A stretch of 64,000 bases of DNA, from IMG/VR virus record IMGVR_UViG_3300022928_000019, positions 1 through 64,000 of that record; one strand, given 5' to 3'. Shown piece by piece: positions 19,301-24,924 of this stretch. The notes beneath the pieces are model-generated. The model was given only the letters and a program-made list of their open reading frames with translations, was not told the origin of the DNA and did not search any database. Within the stretch, counting starts at the first letter, position 1. Each line of letters starts with the position of its first letter. The translations under genes and the position numbers were made by a program. Source of the DNA: a virus.

Positions 19301-21234
19301 TGGGGCTTGATGCACTTAGGGCATTAGCATTCGGATTGGTTAACACCATGAAGGGTGCATGGACATCTATTATGTCTATGCCTGATATCGTAAAGAAGAT
19401 GGGTCTTAATCCTACTGCATTTAGGACTCTTGGGGGAGCAGTTAAGAACTTACCTCAAGAGATAGCAGGGTCATTCTTGGAGTCATTTGGGATAGAGATG
19501 ATTAGACCTGATAAGTACAACGAAGAACTTCGTGATATGTATGGACGCGAGCAAGGCATGCTAGGGTTCGATGAGTTTACTACCGAGATAGGTAAGGAAG
19601 GTTCACTTGGGGCAGGGCAAGGGACTTTTAGGAAAATCGTTAATGTAGTACAGGGTCTCTCTCAAGCAGGTGGAAGTATGAGATCCAAGACTAGCGTTAA
19701 CTTTATTCCAGGATCTGTACTAACGCCATTCACTGCCCCATTTAGTTATCTTGCTCAGGCAGTTAATAAATCCATTTCCTTATCCATGGCAGAGACAATA
19801 GAAAGGTTTGTCCTTAGGGCTGTTGAGGCAATGGAAACCAAGGGCATAACGATAGACAATAATACCTTTGAGGTATCTGCCAAAGACCTTGGATACGAAG
19901 ATTCCAAGCTAGACTCCTGGGTCTTCGGTAGTGTGGACATGGTGGAGAAGCTGAACCAAAGACTGACTGCTGAGGGTATGTCATTTGCTCAGCTTGCACA
20001 AGACTACAGGAGAAGAAAGGAACTAGATCCTAATGCTAAGGTTCTGAGTGTAGATGCAGTTAGGGCTTCCCAGAATATTGCTATGTCTGAGGTGACCTAT
20101 GATACTATGGCCGGTAAGCCATCGGCAGCACTATCGGGAGTTGGTCAATTTTTCTCTCCTCTCCTTAGCTGGTCGGCATCTTCCTATAGTAAGGGTCTTG
20201 ATCAGATGAGAAACAAGGAGGGTCGTCTTGCTATGAGGGAGAGTGTTAGGTATATGCTCACTGCCTCGGCATGGCTCATGCCTGTTGGTATTGCCTTCAC
20301 TATGTTTATGGATTGGTGGGATGAGGAAGTACTTGGTAAGCCGTCATCTCTTAGAAAGGTTCCACCAATAGCTATGGTTCCTGGAATAGGTACATTTATG
20401 GCAATGACTGACCCAAGGTATGATGTTGCTGCTATGCTGGAAAGGGCAGCTCGAGCAAATAATATACTTGGTCTCGGGCAAGAGTTTATAACTCCTATGT
20501 TAGTCGGGCAACTTGACCCATCTTCCTTGGGTGCAAAGTTCGATCCTACCCGAAGAGTGCTTGGTATCTCAACTGTTATGAATGCCTACGCTGTGGCAAC
20601 TAACTACTTCAACGCTATAAGGACAGGAGGAAAAGAAGAAATAGTACCAGACTATGCTACAGTTGTCAGACCATTAATGTATCTAATGGGACTCAATGCA
20701 GTAATACAAAATACCCAAGCAGCAACAAACTTAACAAGCATAGAGGATATAGAGCCAACAGGCTTCATGACCAACGAAAGGCAAGTAGCTGACATCACAG
20801 GAATGAGGAACTCATTTAGGGTATTCGCAAAAGCCATAGGCATGGAGATGAGAAGAGGAGGAATAATGCAATTCTCGGCTACTGCCATGGGAAATGCTCT
20901 CAAGAGAATGGAAAGGGCAGCCTATGCAAACGATAGGCAAGCATTTAAAGATGCCTATAGGAGGGCTATCGAGCTATCTCAATCTGATGATAAACGAAAG
21001 GATGTATCCGATAAATTCAAGAAAAGACATATTCGCAATGGTGTCACTAGGTACTCAATGAGTGATGCAGACATACAAGCTATACTATCCGTGATGGATC
21101 CTGACCAAAGGTCAAAAATCCTCACTGCAATGAGGAATCACGATTTTTATCTTAAAGCTATTGGAGGCACACCATCCAAGCCAAGAAAGGATGTAGGTCA
21201 GTATAAAGAGGCGCTTAGAAAGCTTGCGTTATGA
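10336..21234 (+). CDS. Giant polyvalent virion protein with kinase-like and metallopeptidase-like domains
   Basis: The protein has 3632 residues in one uninterrupted frame. The N-terminus (about 130-360) has Gly/Ala-rich hydrophobic helices like injected phage proteins. At about 1600-1760 a metallopeptidase-like region carries EEIAHS (residues 1615-1620), where a classical zincin has HExxH. Its first His is Glu, so activity is doubtful. At about 1775-1995 a region resembles the kinase domain of polyvalent proteins: AIKVTR, then DIAPKNVLVD and ELAYID, like a catalytic loop and metal site. Helical domains and a hydrophobic C-terminal part (near 3307) follow. I infer co-injection with DNA and action on the host. 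T7-like RNA polymerase motifs were looked for because of the N4 precedent and not found. Confidence 0.7.
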   Translation: MASSIIAKYREHLASQGKDSTQTTDKDLALELYSALTEQKKDFEKFAENRGDPEFAQLVRDAYEENKTFKGSAVDSIPAEYYNRKTGLQRGLSVGAGAVGMDDTARDLMRDANRNERKANKYQKNIFNDIQMIDDPIDGLKYVTQAITSTAVSVVPDMALSLITRGAGGKIQKSLEKGGKLKDVRKKLEKTMGEGYGKNIGTVAGAFGTSAVENTGHVYGDLYEYTKLDPSDEKYLSPSEARALSMVGGGASATLDSVLPVWLVGKLSKSIGADAAQKEVTKMFNGMPEGMVLLAKGTAGEGVTEGLQEVVQMLTVKYHTDEEWSPQDWNRLINASVMGAIGGGAVTGGTAAIGRMLEAPETRPWDPKLEEVDTKKEREEIRNRNALRRYADLEVGTIVSPAGSDKLARVVSKNEEDSTVVVEFRDGLTQRMDPTKLNVKQDKKRVIKEEDLESFSDQKLEELKIYSPKLTSAIEKEQERRNVEVEKDNTLKRLDTAIEVSEKGNQIIAVDSSSKERIHSATFTEEDGLLVLDNESKDSENDQRGDQARELIHKQLKAKAKKLGMPYKIGDVIEYPLSASEINQIDSKADLLVEYGRLRARYNLLGRREPETEERLIARMQELGMISLDRNNRPILGEVELKKGSNSRLLTTNPEVASVLSGSIFTDLEANLVGYEDTLNASQINDKFILKEAKAMLGDMAETIDGLNHSDVARIAEGATELFKKHYLDEDGGWKAGKTRKDIEDEEAERQEIALMRKQESKDRFDLIKPQVGNFVQIAKGQAPQKITSVDEENFTVRTTEGGDNDISARSIIRQAEERPLERNGEFVTELNSGKVRKKVVVTGSDTNGEYRGRKSLTVTFEKNGDIISVTDSENNYYSDAKGLSVDDDEFQSTLASITLTKVEQKDPPTPKPQKVADNIFRIGNTIEGSVLQVNGSKKIGKHELVPVLTDNTGRVSGIKVGDEELTFDDPVPASEWVETARTKLKAEGMYGRQTLKPTRVFRKPKNELLFRSRNDSIITPPINIKTVEVDEEDPAKGFDELLADVDKSKLSESKSTKTLIALRYFYPGSDQPAILLRRVASSKGDVVIRDMKRKGGKTLDPLTDTSSYSIKMNSDQYYDALEGDERIEPVALLEVTEEVNVNTDFDTEQEFNLALDPFLDKSKVRLDPMGILEGIDTSIEQTDDPEVEERLRLQRNRIETMVQDEDGQFNPLLEIFGFVPDNTISSFKEEIEKRLPAIKDKQLKAKGRKILKSDQLRILDVTEFLGGIAEKKGSWRVGIRALGDNGEEYQSLDKVITTALNEFSKRGYKPRAEKGTGTDAMSRAVTSLLDDERVSDQTGDKGFSDSGDIQDENDIEGSQLQDSIEQSEADEVTLNDGLDSYMGDGGDEQPMVISDVEEPIDQIYVEMAENAIANPKVRPEDKEQIKFSLSVYKNSNPTERESKREELVMLLVEAINMANSESVGEIASTPDVIEREIASSIEKPTSPPPLAQELIEENSVSLQKFFGGAVMDGEPIRLEAYINRMLNTIVGEGSVDSDILDMAQQLMSHPYAKDLNVKFESWDNFKKGVSSDGRNGKITRAYLRGNTIVMGPFYKLKLDSDLTADDHIRVTLLEEIAHSVLDKAVNVAVLTNRLGELPADVRGVISKEKADKLYRETEEIMSWLRTQTDGRYYQGLLNKKEFWANFATNPDFRKFLNRPMPPQLRRKFQSRFERVIDWLLDLASKIFDADFTRQASTLDVIRKRYRTVLRTADKLAAADVDIYATMNSESRGNINSDLGINYNIQDGKTQDKTFSSLPKIIATTENLSGRDGKDSFYRAAVDSGYEITRQNLRKKLEGLPQKIGTEHGAYFDHDAGRAIKVTRIPESMMSFGHFYDVGRYIRDKHNMNLLFGDDIQFVGVSPREDGDYAIITSQPLILGREATSDEIIADLEGRGYKITMTPNWEDNGATQEISAISEDGTIELSDIAPKNVLVDNETGELAYIDVHVEAPNDLASRVESADTFDPEEASVAQGTIRAHMTALMDLGNVISSALTEVGEESSMSVEKIKEYQVVKDGSTPEVIAKVLADKAASVDEVLAQYRQALPEQSQATAGLDNINNLESIANRDTAARNLMKLLVGTRESASDLLGSSLKNYEKLNSKLESSSDAIARLTSPKTMFDASKTQRQLAKAMRDSLYKQNDSGEGSKVNSFEAALIAEGKDINLTDFRKLRGMEIDEGKLFSLLEKLSVGFKGVRFIEQLTAEEIFDALTPMSNAHSLVTNSDPDTELDQAVKIGIALILGRDQRNSVPRSAFTTRLRLAKGEVSHEIADAVRLIKDAANGRPVRDIKDRSMRSIIENVKSIKADIDEYKADLEKVKEEIRVGEIHLKVYDERIADLDEYFETSAPVELREGGQYSMLEIDADGKLQETLFTFRLGNGESSEEAKYTAAKASELNKIMQTESYKQKYGGTPMDRYFKQLVTELRKPNFGIQYHTAHVGFLHAMAQSLQERLSNLGPAGKLAASLLNTYNRDYNAEVGAISSQGKKVSKAIKRLHGEMARESGENLNQFIKGFGSKMFDWFNERPDLQGQEEQAINKVWSDLKKEDPTRQYTEEGKRALRAYLKQWGIQNDNFRRLYKKYDIKVEDENVPRGELALGVDSPNLFRDFVEQGVFTTPRKLNRTKIFRVVSLLDSKFAEKDYVDEESDGNFFGKALASMQEARASGVDMEESFQQIFGKSVSPELSSLFFSPIFNGKSAHNIPFVLQSQDNEGRKSKRILLPEELQRAWRNADGNNEGIRVANAILSLSKIIPGSNEDTLFNLVGQMKHRASALIKVERESRQEDTAIDNNADLMRMLKGSDFHHSIHGRALYNVLPGEFFEYEMYDETSSSQHLSKIMMTAHFGRKGEKLADNFKAIKEQYVASKDAYADYAQAAGVSLRGGRPPSRNIFGYAIKVRKIKAEMANRGKDPNTYSDLETKAKAFYEAENSIAATSAAFTSRSSNNADLSMGLDALRALAFGLVNTMKGAWTSIMSMPDIVKKMGLNPTAFRTLGGAVKNLPQEIAGSFLESFGIEMIRPDKYNEELRDMYGREQGMLGFDEFTTEIGKEGSLGAGQGTFRKIVNVVQGLSQAGGSMRSKTSVNFIPGSVLTPFTAPFSYLAQAVNKSISLSMAETIERFVLRAVEAMETKGITIDNNTFEVSAKDLGYEDSKLDSWVFGSVDMVEKLNQRLTAEGMSFAQLAQDYRRRKELDPNAKVLSVDAVRASQNIAMSEVTYDTMAGKPSAALSGVGQFFSPLLSWSASSYSKGLDQMRNKEGRLAMRESVRYMLTASAWLMPVGIAFTMFMDWWDEEVLGKPSSLRKVPPIAMVPGIGTFMAMTDPRYDVAAMLERAARANNILGLGQEFITPMLVGQLDPSSLGAKFDPTRRVLGISTVMNAYAVATNYFNAIRTGGKEEIVPDYATVVRPLMYLMGLNAVIQNTQAATNLTSIEDIEPTGFMTNERQVADITGMRNSFRVFAKAIGMEMRRGGIMQFSATAMGNALKRMERAAYANDRQAFKDAYRRAIELSQSDDKRKDVSDKFKKRHIRNGVTRYSMSDADIQAILSVMDPDQRSKILTAMRNHDFYLKAIGGTPSKPRKDVGQYKEALRKLAL

Positions 21235-21653
21235 GTGACAATAAAAAGTCAGGTACTTACTATGAACAATTATTTATATGCGAGTGCCTAAATAAGGGAA
21301 TGGATGTTTCAGTACCCATAGGTGACTACAACCAATACGATGTAATAATAGATACAAGTAAAACCCTCTTTAGGGTTCAGGTTAAAGGTACAGCAAGTAA
21401 AAGGAGGGACAGAAGAAGTGGCTATAGTATAACCACAGGAATGGGTCGGCATACATCCAAAAAGACTAGGTACCAGGATGATGCATATGATATACTAGCT
21501 GCTCTTGTTATCAGTGATGGTTATCAGTATTGGTATATAATACCCAAGGATAAAGTTGGCACAAATTTAACACTAAAATTATTCCCATCTCCGGACAGTA
21601 AAGCAAAGTGGGAGAAATATAGACATGGGTGGGATTTAATTTGTAAGATGTAA
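21231..21653 (+). CDS. PD-(D/E)XK nuclease-like protein
   Basis: The 140-residue protein starts in an ATGA overlap with the giant gene. It has a conserved Glu near residue 13 (GTYYEQLF), Asp in YDVIID, and QVKGT, in the order E, D, (E/Q)xK of the PD-(D/E)XK fold. It is closest by eye to the PD-(D/E)XK endonuclease family seen in phages and group I introns. Gln replaces the usual Glu in the last motif, which many active members also show. It could resolve or nick DNA, or protect injected DNA. The stop codon lies inside the next 22-bp element. Confidence 0.6.
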   Translation: MSDNKKSGTYYEQLFICECLNKGMDVSVPIGDYNQYDVIIDTSKTLFRVQVKGTASKRRDRRSGYSITTGMGRHTSKKTRYQDDAYDILAALVISDGYQYWYIIPKDKVGTNLTLKLFPSPDSKAKWEKYRHGWDLICKM

Positions 21654-21671
21654 CCTAATAATCTAGGTTAT
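21650..21671 (+). promoter_or_regulatory. 22-bp element upstream of small basic gene cluster
   Basis: The left half is GTAACCTA and the right half is TAGGTTAT. The stop of the upstream nuclease-like gene is inside the element. The next ATG (21679) is seven bases downstream. Confidence 0.6.
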
Positions 21672-21678
21672 TTTATAT

Positions 21679-21810
21679 ATGAAGTGTCCAGTTACCAAAA
21701 AAAATTGTAGCAACCCCAAGTGCAAAAGTGGATGCATGATGAAAAAGAAAAAGGCCAATGCATCTAAAAGGGGCAAGCCTGCTCGTAAGATCAAAAAGAA
21801 GGGTTACTGA
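21679..21810 (+). CDS. Tiny Cys/Lys-rich basic protein
   Basis: The 43-residue protein begins with MKCPVTKKNCSNPKCKSGC and ends in a Lys/Arg-rich tail (KARKIKKKGY-like). Four Cys in two pairs (CPVTKKNC and CKSGC) could bind one zinc or form disulfides. It starts seven bases after a 22-bp element and overlaps the next gene (ATGA). It may bind DNA or coat nucleic acid in the virion. No family was recognised. Confidence 0.6.
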   Translation: MKCPVTKKNCSNPKCKSGCMMKKKKANASKRGKPARKIKKKGY

Positions 21811-21902
21811 TGGCCTGTGGATTATGTGGAGGGAAACGTAAGGTTTCCAAGGGAAGACCAGTCAAGAAGCTCAAGGTAAAAAAGAGGCGTGGCAAGGGCT
21901 AG
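21810..21902 (+). CDS. Tiny basic protein with CxxC
   Basis: The 30-residue protein has MACGLCGGKRK at the start and a Lys/Arg-rich remainder. It shares the character of the preceding protein but is half a zinc motif shorter. It overlaps the gene before (ATGA) and the gene after by 14 bases. Translational coupling is likely. Alternatively it is only a bridge ORF between its neighbours. Confidence 0.45.
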   Translation: MACGLCGGKRKVSKGRPVKKLKVKKRRGKG

Positions 21903-22128
21903 AAGAGTATACAAGTCTGGTAGAGCTAAGTCAGAGTATGATGCTTACCATGGCAAGGCCGAGCAGATAAAAAGAAGGTCTGCTAGAAATAAGGCTCGAA
22001 GGAAGGCTAAGTGTAAAAAAGGACAAGAGGTTCACCATAAGGACATGAATCCTAAAAACAATAAGAGGAGTAATTTAAAATGCGTTTCCAAGAAAACGAA
22101 CAGAAGAAAACAGCCGAAGAGAAAATGA
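21889..22128 (+). CDS. HNH-like small basic protein
   Basis: The 79-residue protein has a basic N-terminus (Arg/Lys-rich, about 1-45). The segment EVHHKDMNPKNNKRSNLKCV follows, which matches the VHHkDgNpxNNxxxNL core of short phage HNH proteins. The conserved His pair, Asn and final Asn are present, but no zinc Cys pairs flank them. Related proteins occur near structural genes in marine phages (recollection). The start is GTG at 21889. It could be a nicking enzyme used in packaging or a DNA-binding derivative. Confidence 0.6.
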   Translation: MARARRVYKSGRAKSEYDAYHGKAEQIKRRSARNKARRKAKCKKGQEVHHKDMNPKNNKRSNLKCVSKKTNRRKQPKRK

Positions 22129-22328
22129 TGTCTTCCTATCACGAACAGGTTGATGCGTTTTCTATGGATCTTGATAACCTAATAGCTAGGTATCAACAGG
22201 AGTTCGATTTGACTGTGGAGACAATGGTCGGGTGCTTGGAGTGTACGAAGACTGCATTAGCTCAGCCAATGATAATAGATATGGGTAGTGAGATGCTAGA
22301 TGATGATGAGACCGAGACTCTAAACTAA
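22125..22328 (+). CDS. Small acidic protein, unknown
   Basis: The preferred start is the ATG at 22125, which overlaps the upstream TGA (ATGA). An earlier in-frame ATG at 22080 would force a 49-base overlap. The 67-residue product is acidic and helical (YHEQVDAFSMDLDNLIARYQ), with two Cys in GCLECTK. It is the only acidic member of a very basic cluster, so it might chaperone or neutralise its neighbours; that is speculation. Confidence 0.5.
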   Translation: MMSSYHEQVDAFSMDLDNLIARYQQEFDLTVETMVGCLECTKTALAQPMIIDMGSEMLDDDETETLN

Positions 22329-22351
22329 CTAACAACCTAATAATAATCATC

Positions 22352-22750
22352 ATGTTCGGTAGAAAAAAAAGAAAAAAAAGAGCAAGAGCTAGAAATGCTG
22401 CTGCTAGAAATACTGCTAAGAATAAAACTAGCAATAAAACCAAGCAAGCACCGCCTCCCCCACCTCCTAATTTCGACACAAAGGCAGTAGAGAAACAGAT
22501 TAAGGGAACTTTTAAGAAAAAAGGCTTAGGGAAACTTAAGTTAAACGCGCCAAAGGGTACTCCTAAAGCAAGTCCCAAGAAAGCAAGTCCCAAGAAAGCA
22601 AGTCCCAAGAAAGCTATTACTCCAAAGCGTACTACTCCAAAGCGTACTACTAGAAACTCGAGAGCAACCAGGGGTCTTGTTAATAATGCAAGAGGAAGAG
22701 CCATGAGAAGCCCAAAATTTCGTTCAAGATTCGGACGCAGACGTAGATAA
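22352..22750 (+). CDS. Histone H1-like very basic protein with KASPK repeats
   Basis: The 132-residue protein has an N-terminal Lys/Arg block, then a six-Pro run. A central KASPK repeat (three 15-bp units near 22565-22612) is followed by TPKRT repeats and an Arg-rich C-terminus ending in GRRRR. Composition and the S/T-P-K motifs resemble histone H1 tails and protamine-like proteins. It probably condenses DNA in the head or binds DNA after entry. A degenerate half-element (ACAACCTAA) lies just upstream at 22332. The gene overlaps the next by one base (TAATG). Confidence 0.6.
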   Translation: MFGRKKRKKRARARNAAARNTAKNKTSNKTKQAPPPPPPNFDTKAVEKQIKGTFKKKGLGKLKLNAPKGTPKASPKKASPKKASPKKAITPKRTTPKRTTRNSRATRGLVNNARGRAMRSPKFRSRFGRRRR

Positions 22751-23070
22751 TGGCCAAGAGATCTAAGAGGTCTCGCAAGAAAGCTTCCCCTAAAGCTTCC
22801 ATGAAGTGTGGGCAGGTCAAAAAATCTAGTAGACCTGGCAAGAAGATAATGAAGAAGTATTGCACTGGCGGAAAAGAAAAGCTAGTGCATGCAGGTGCTA
22901 AAGGGTATGGTAATAACTATTCTCGTAAGGCAAGGTCTTCATTTAAGAAAAGACACAAATGTGGAACTGCAAAGCCTGGGACTGCAAGGCATTTAGCATG
23001 CACTGAACTTTGGGGCGGGAAGGGTAAGAGAAAAACTTCCTGCCCCAAGGGGCGTAAGTGCAAGGCATAA
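22750..23070 (+). CDS. Basic Cys/His-containing small protein
   Basis: The 106-residue protein has an N-terminal KASPKASMK stretch related to the preceding protein. The central VHAGAKGYGNNYSRKARSSF segment leads to spaced Cys and His residues (RHKCGTAKPGTARHLACTELW) and a final KTSCPKGRKCKA. The conserved-looking core suggests a real fold with a metal site. I have seen similar small proteins in other phages but know no function. It lies between the histone-like protein and a membrane protein. Confidence 0.55.
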   Translation: MAKRSKRSRKKASPKASMKCGQVKKSSRPGKKIMKKYCTGGKEKLVHAGAKGYGNNYSRKARSSFKKRHKCGTAKPGTARHLACTELWGGKGKRKTSCPKGRKCKA

Positions 23071-23282
23071 TGGACTACTACATTCTCATAGGAATTGGTG
23101 TGGCTCTTTCAGTGTTAGGATTTTTCCTGAAAAGAATGAAGGAGGATATTGATATCGTGAAATCTAAGAATGCAAGAGTCGAAATCAACCAAGCAAGAAA
23201 CCACGAGAGAATCAATAACTTAGAGAAGGTAGTAGAGGATCGGAGAGAAGATATTAAAAGGCTATTCGAGATTATGAAGTAA
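23070..23282 (+). CDS. Single-pass membrane protein, holin- or spanin-like
   Basis: The start is the ATG at 23070, overlapping the upstream stop (TAATG). The 70-residue product has an N-terminal membrane segment (YYILIGIGVALSVLGFFL, about 3-20), then a charged coiled coil to the end. This N-in hydrophobic plus coiled-coil layout fits small holins, o-spanin-less Rz-like proteins or superinfection proteins. No endolysin was found beside it, so a lysis role is unproven. Confidence 0.5.
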   Translation: MDYYILIGIGVALSVLGFFLKRMKEDIDIVKSKNARVEINQARNHERINNLEKVVEDRREDIKRLFEIMK

Positions 23283-23833
23283 TGGAACAGTCAAGCCCAT
23301 CCTCTAAACCTGATCCAACACTTATAGAACCCCGGAGGAATCTCAAGGAGTTTATAGTCTGGGATCAAAGTTCTACATCACCACCAATACTACCAGAGGG
23401 GTATAGCCCTGGCTCAGCCGAGTCTGATAATTTAGCGACAGCGCAATACTTGGATTTGACAAAAAAGATGTCAGATGGTGACCCACTATGGGAGAATATA
23501 GTCGAATTTGTCGATATTACTGGCGTTGCTTCATATGATGATGCATGGCGAGCATACGAAGATTACAAGAATGGTGATATTGGTGGGCTAGAGTTTATGA
23601 TAGAAGGGGTGGGTGCTTTGCCTGTAGTTGGAAGAATAAAAAAAATTATCGCAACGAGTAGGATGGCCAACAACCCCCTACAAAGGATGACTGCCAAGGC
23701 AATAGATACCTATGGGAAAGCAAGAACCCCTGTAAATATTATAAATAAAGGAGATGCATTACAGGATATAGATGAGGATCAGAATAATGGGAGGGTATCA
23801 GATACTCTTAATAGGTTGCTTTATGGAAAGTGA
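23282..23833 (+). CDS. Virion-associated protein with pretoxin-like segment
   Basis: The 183-residue protein has a Pro/Ser-rich N-terminus. The segment EFVDITGVASYDDAWRAYED, followed by GVGALPVVGRIKK, resembles the helical hydrophobic region found before toxin domains in secreted proteins and in phage polyvalent proteins. No toxin or enzyme domain follows. It overlaps the upstream membrane protein by one base. It is the last plus-strand gene before a converging recombinase. Confidence 0.45.
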   Translation: MEQSSPSSKPDPTLIEPRRNLKEFIVWDQSSTSPPILPEGYSPGSAESDNLATAQYLDLTKKMSDGDPLWENIVEFVDITGVASYDDAWRAYEDYKNGDIGGLEFMIEGVGALPVVGRIKKIIATSRMANNPLQRMTAKAIDTYGKARTPVNIINKGDALQDIDEDQNNGRVSDTLNRLLYGK

Positions 23834-23853
23834 GTAAGTGTTTTTCCATCTAG

Positions 23854-24894
23854 TCACTTATGGACATAGCCTTCGGTTGTCTTGGTATTTGAGTGACCGA
23901 CTGCCTTACCAATATCCTCTAGGCTTAATCCTGCTTTATCTAATCTAGTAATACAAGAGTGCCTAAGGCAGTGAAACGACCTGCCATATATGTCTAATCT
24001 CTCGCACAACCTTTTGAAGTAAACACTAGGCTTAGATCTAGTCTTTGGGTTGGTTATAATATCATGCCATTCAGGAAAGCAGTATACCTTATCTTCAACA
24101 TCTATCTCACTGAGTACTTGTTGTATTATGCCCGAGCCAAAGTACTGACTAGTAGTATCAATTGATACCAACTTGTCTCGCTTTATCGTCCATACCACCA
24201 TCTTCTTTCTATTCCTAATGCTGTCCCACTCAAGGGATGCAATGTCTGCTAGCCTAAGACCTGTCCAATAGGATATGGCAGTAGCCTGTCTAAAGAAATA
24301 TGGTGCATTCTTGATTATTTTATCTACCTCTTTCTTGAGGAATATATCTCTTTCCTTGGGGGTCTTTTGTTTGTGGGTAAGCTTGGAATTGTCTATCTTA
24401 AGAAACATAAGTGGGTTAGTCATTACATACATCTTTATCTGAGCAAAGTTCCATAGCTGACTCATGGTTGATTTACGTAATGCCCTCATGCTTAATGAGG
24501 TTCCATCATTCTTATTCAAATAGTCGTAGATATCTTTTTCAGATATACTAGCAATTGGCTTATCAATACATTTGTAAGCCTTGCCGAACTGCTCGTATAT
24601 CGATGTCATCGTGTAGATGGAATTCTGTGATGTTGCACTAAACTCCATGTGCTTCTTGTATTCCTCGACAACATCCCAGAACTTCATGGACTTACTGCCT
24701 ACGATCTTTGTTATAACATCAGCAGATAAAACGCCTAGCTTACCAGCATCCTCAAGCTCTGATATCCTAAGATCTTTCACGAGCTTGTTTGCTTCTTTGC
24801 GATCCCTTGTCCTCAGGTGGGTGGATCTCAATGTGCCATTGATATCCTTGTACTTGACTGAGTAGTCACCGCTCTTGTTTTTCACTATTTTCAT
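23854..24894 (-). CDS. Tyrosine recombinase (second integrase)
   Basis: The protein is 346 residues, with an N-terminal AP2-like arm-binding region and a core-binding domain (about 65-170). The catalytic domain has Arg in TGLRLADIASLEW, HCLRHSC with the HxxR pair, VGHSN and the Tyr in GYVHK at the very end. All canonical residues are present. It should cut and rejoin DNA through a 3' phosphotyrosine. No tRNA-like att core was seen beside it, unlike the recombinase at 53.0 kb. It may resolve multimers, or it may be an integrase from a second element. A spacing variant of the GTAACC element lies upstream. Confidence 0.85.
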   Translation of the reverse strand: MKIVKNKSGDYSVKYKDINGTLRSTHLRTRDRKEANKLVKDLRISELEDAGKLGVLSADVITKIVGSKSMKFWDVVEEYKKHMEFSATSQNSIYTMTSIYEQFGKAYKCIDKPIASISEKDIYDYLNKNDGTSLSMRALRKSTMSQLWNFAQIKMYVMTNPLMFLKIDNSKLTHKQKTPKERDIFLKKEVDKIIKNAPYFFRQATAISYWTGLRLADIASLEWDSIRNRKKMVVWTIKRDKLVSIDTTSQYFGSGIIQQVLSEIDVEDKVYCFPEWHDIITNPKTRSKPSVYFKRLCERLDIYGRSFHCLRHSCITRLDKAGLSLEDIGKAVGHSNTKTTEGYVHK

Positions 24895-24897
24895 TTT

Positions 24898-24924
24898 GTT
24901 ACACTCCTATGGGTTAGGTTACAC
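24898..24924 (-). promoter_or_regulatory. Variant GTAACC element with longer spacing
   Basis: On the minus strand GTAACCTAAC is followed 20 bases later (start to start) by GTAAC and then by the recombinase ATG. The usual distance is 17. The helicase stop codon overlaps it. An AGGAG in the spacer gives a normal ribosome site, so this could be a decayed copy. Confidence 0.3.

Noticed and set aside
10336-21234. N4-type virion RNA polymerase in the giant protein
   Set aside because: Size and place fit, but no T7-family polymerase motifs (for example the catalytic Asp and Arg/Lys helix) could be found by eye.
22332-22353. An additional 22-bp element before the histone-like gene
   Set aside because: The left half ACAACCTAA is present, but the right half is ATCAT and overlaps the ATG, so it was not counted.
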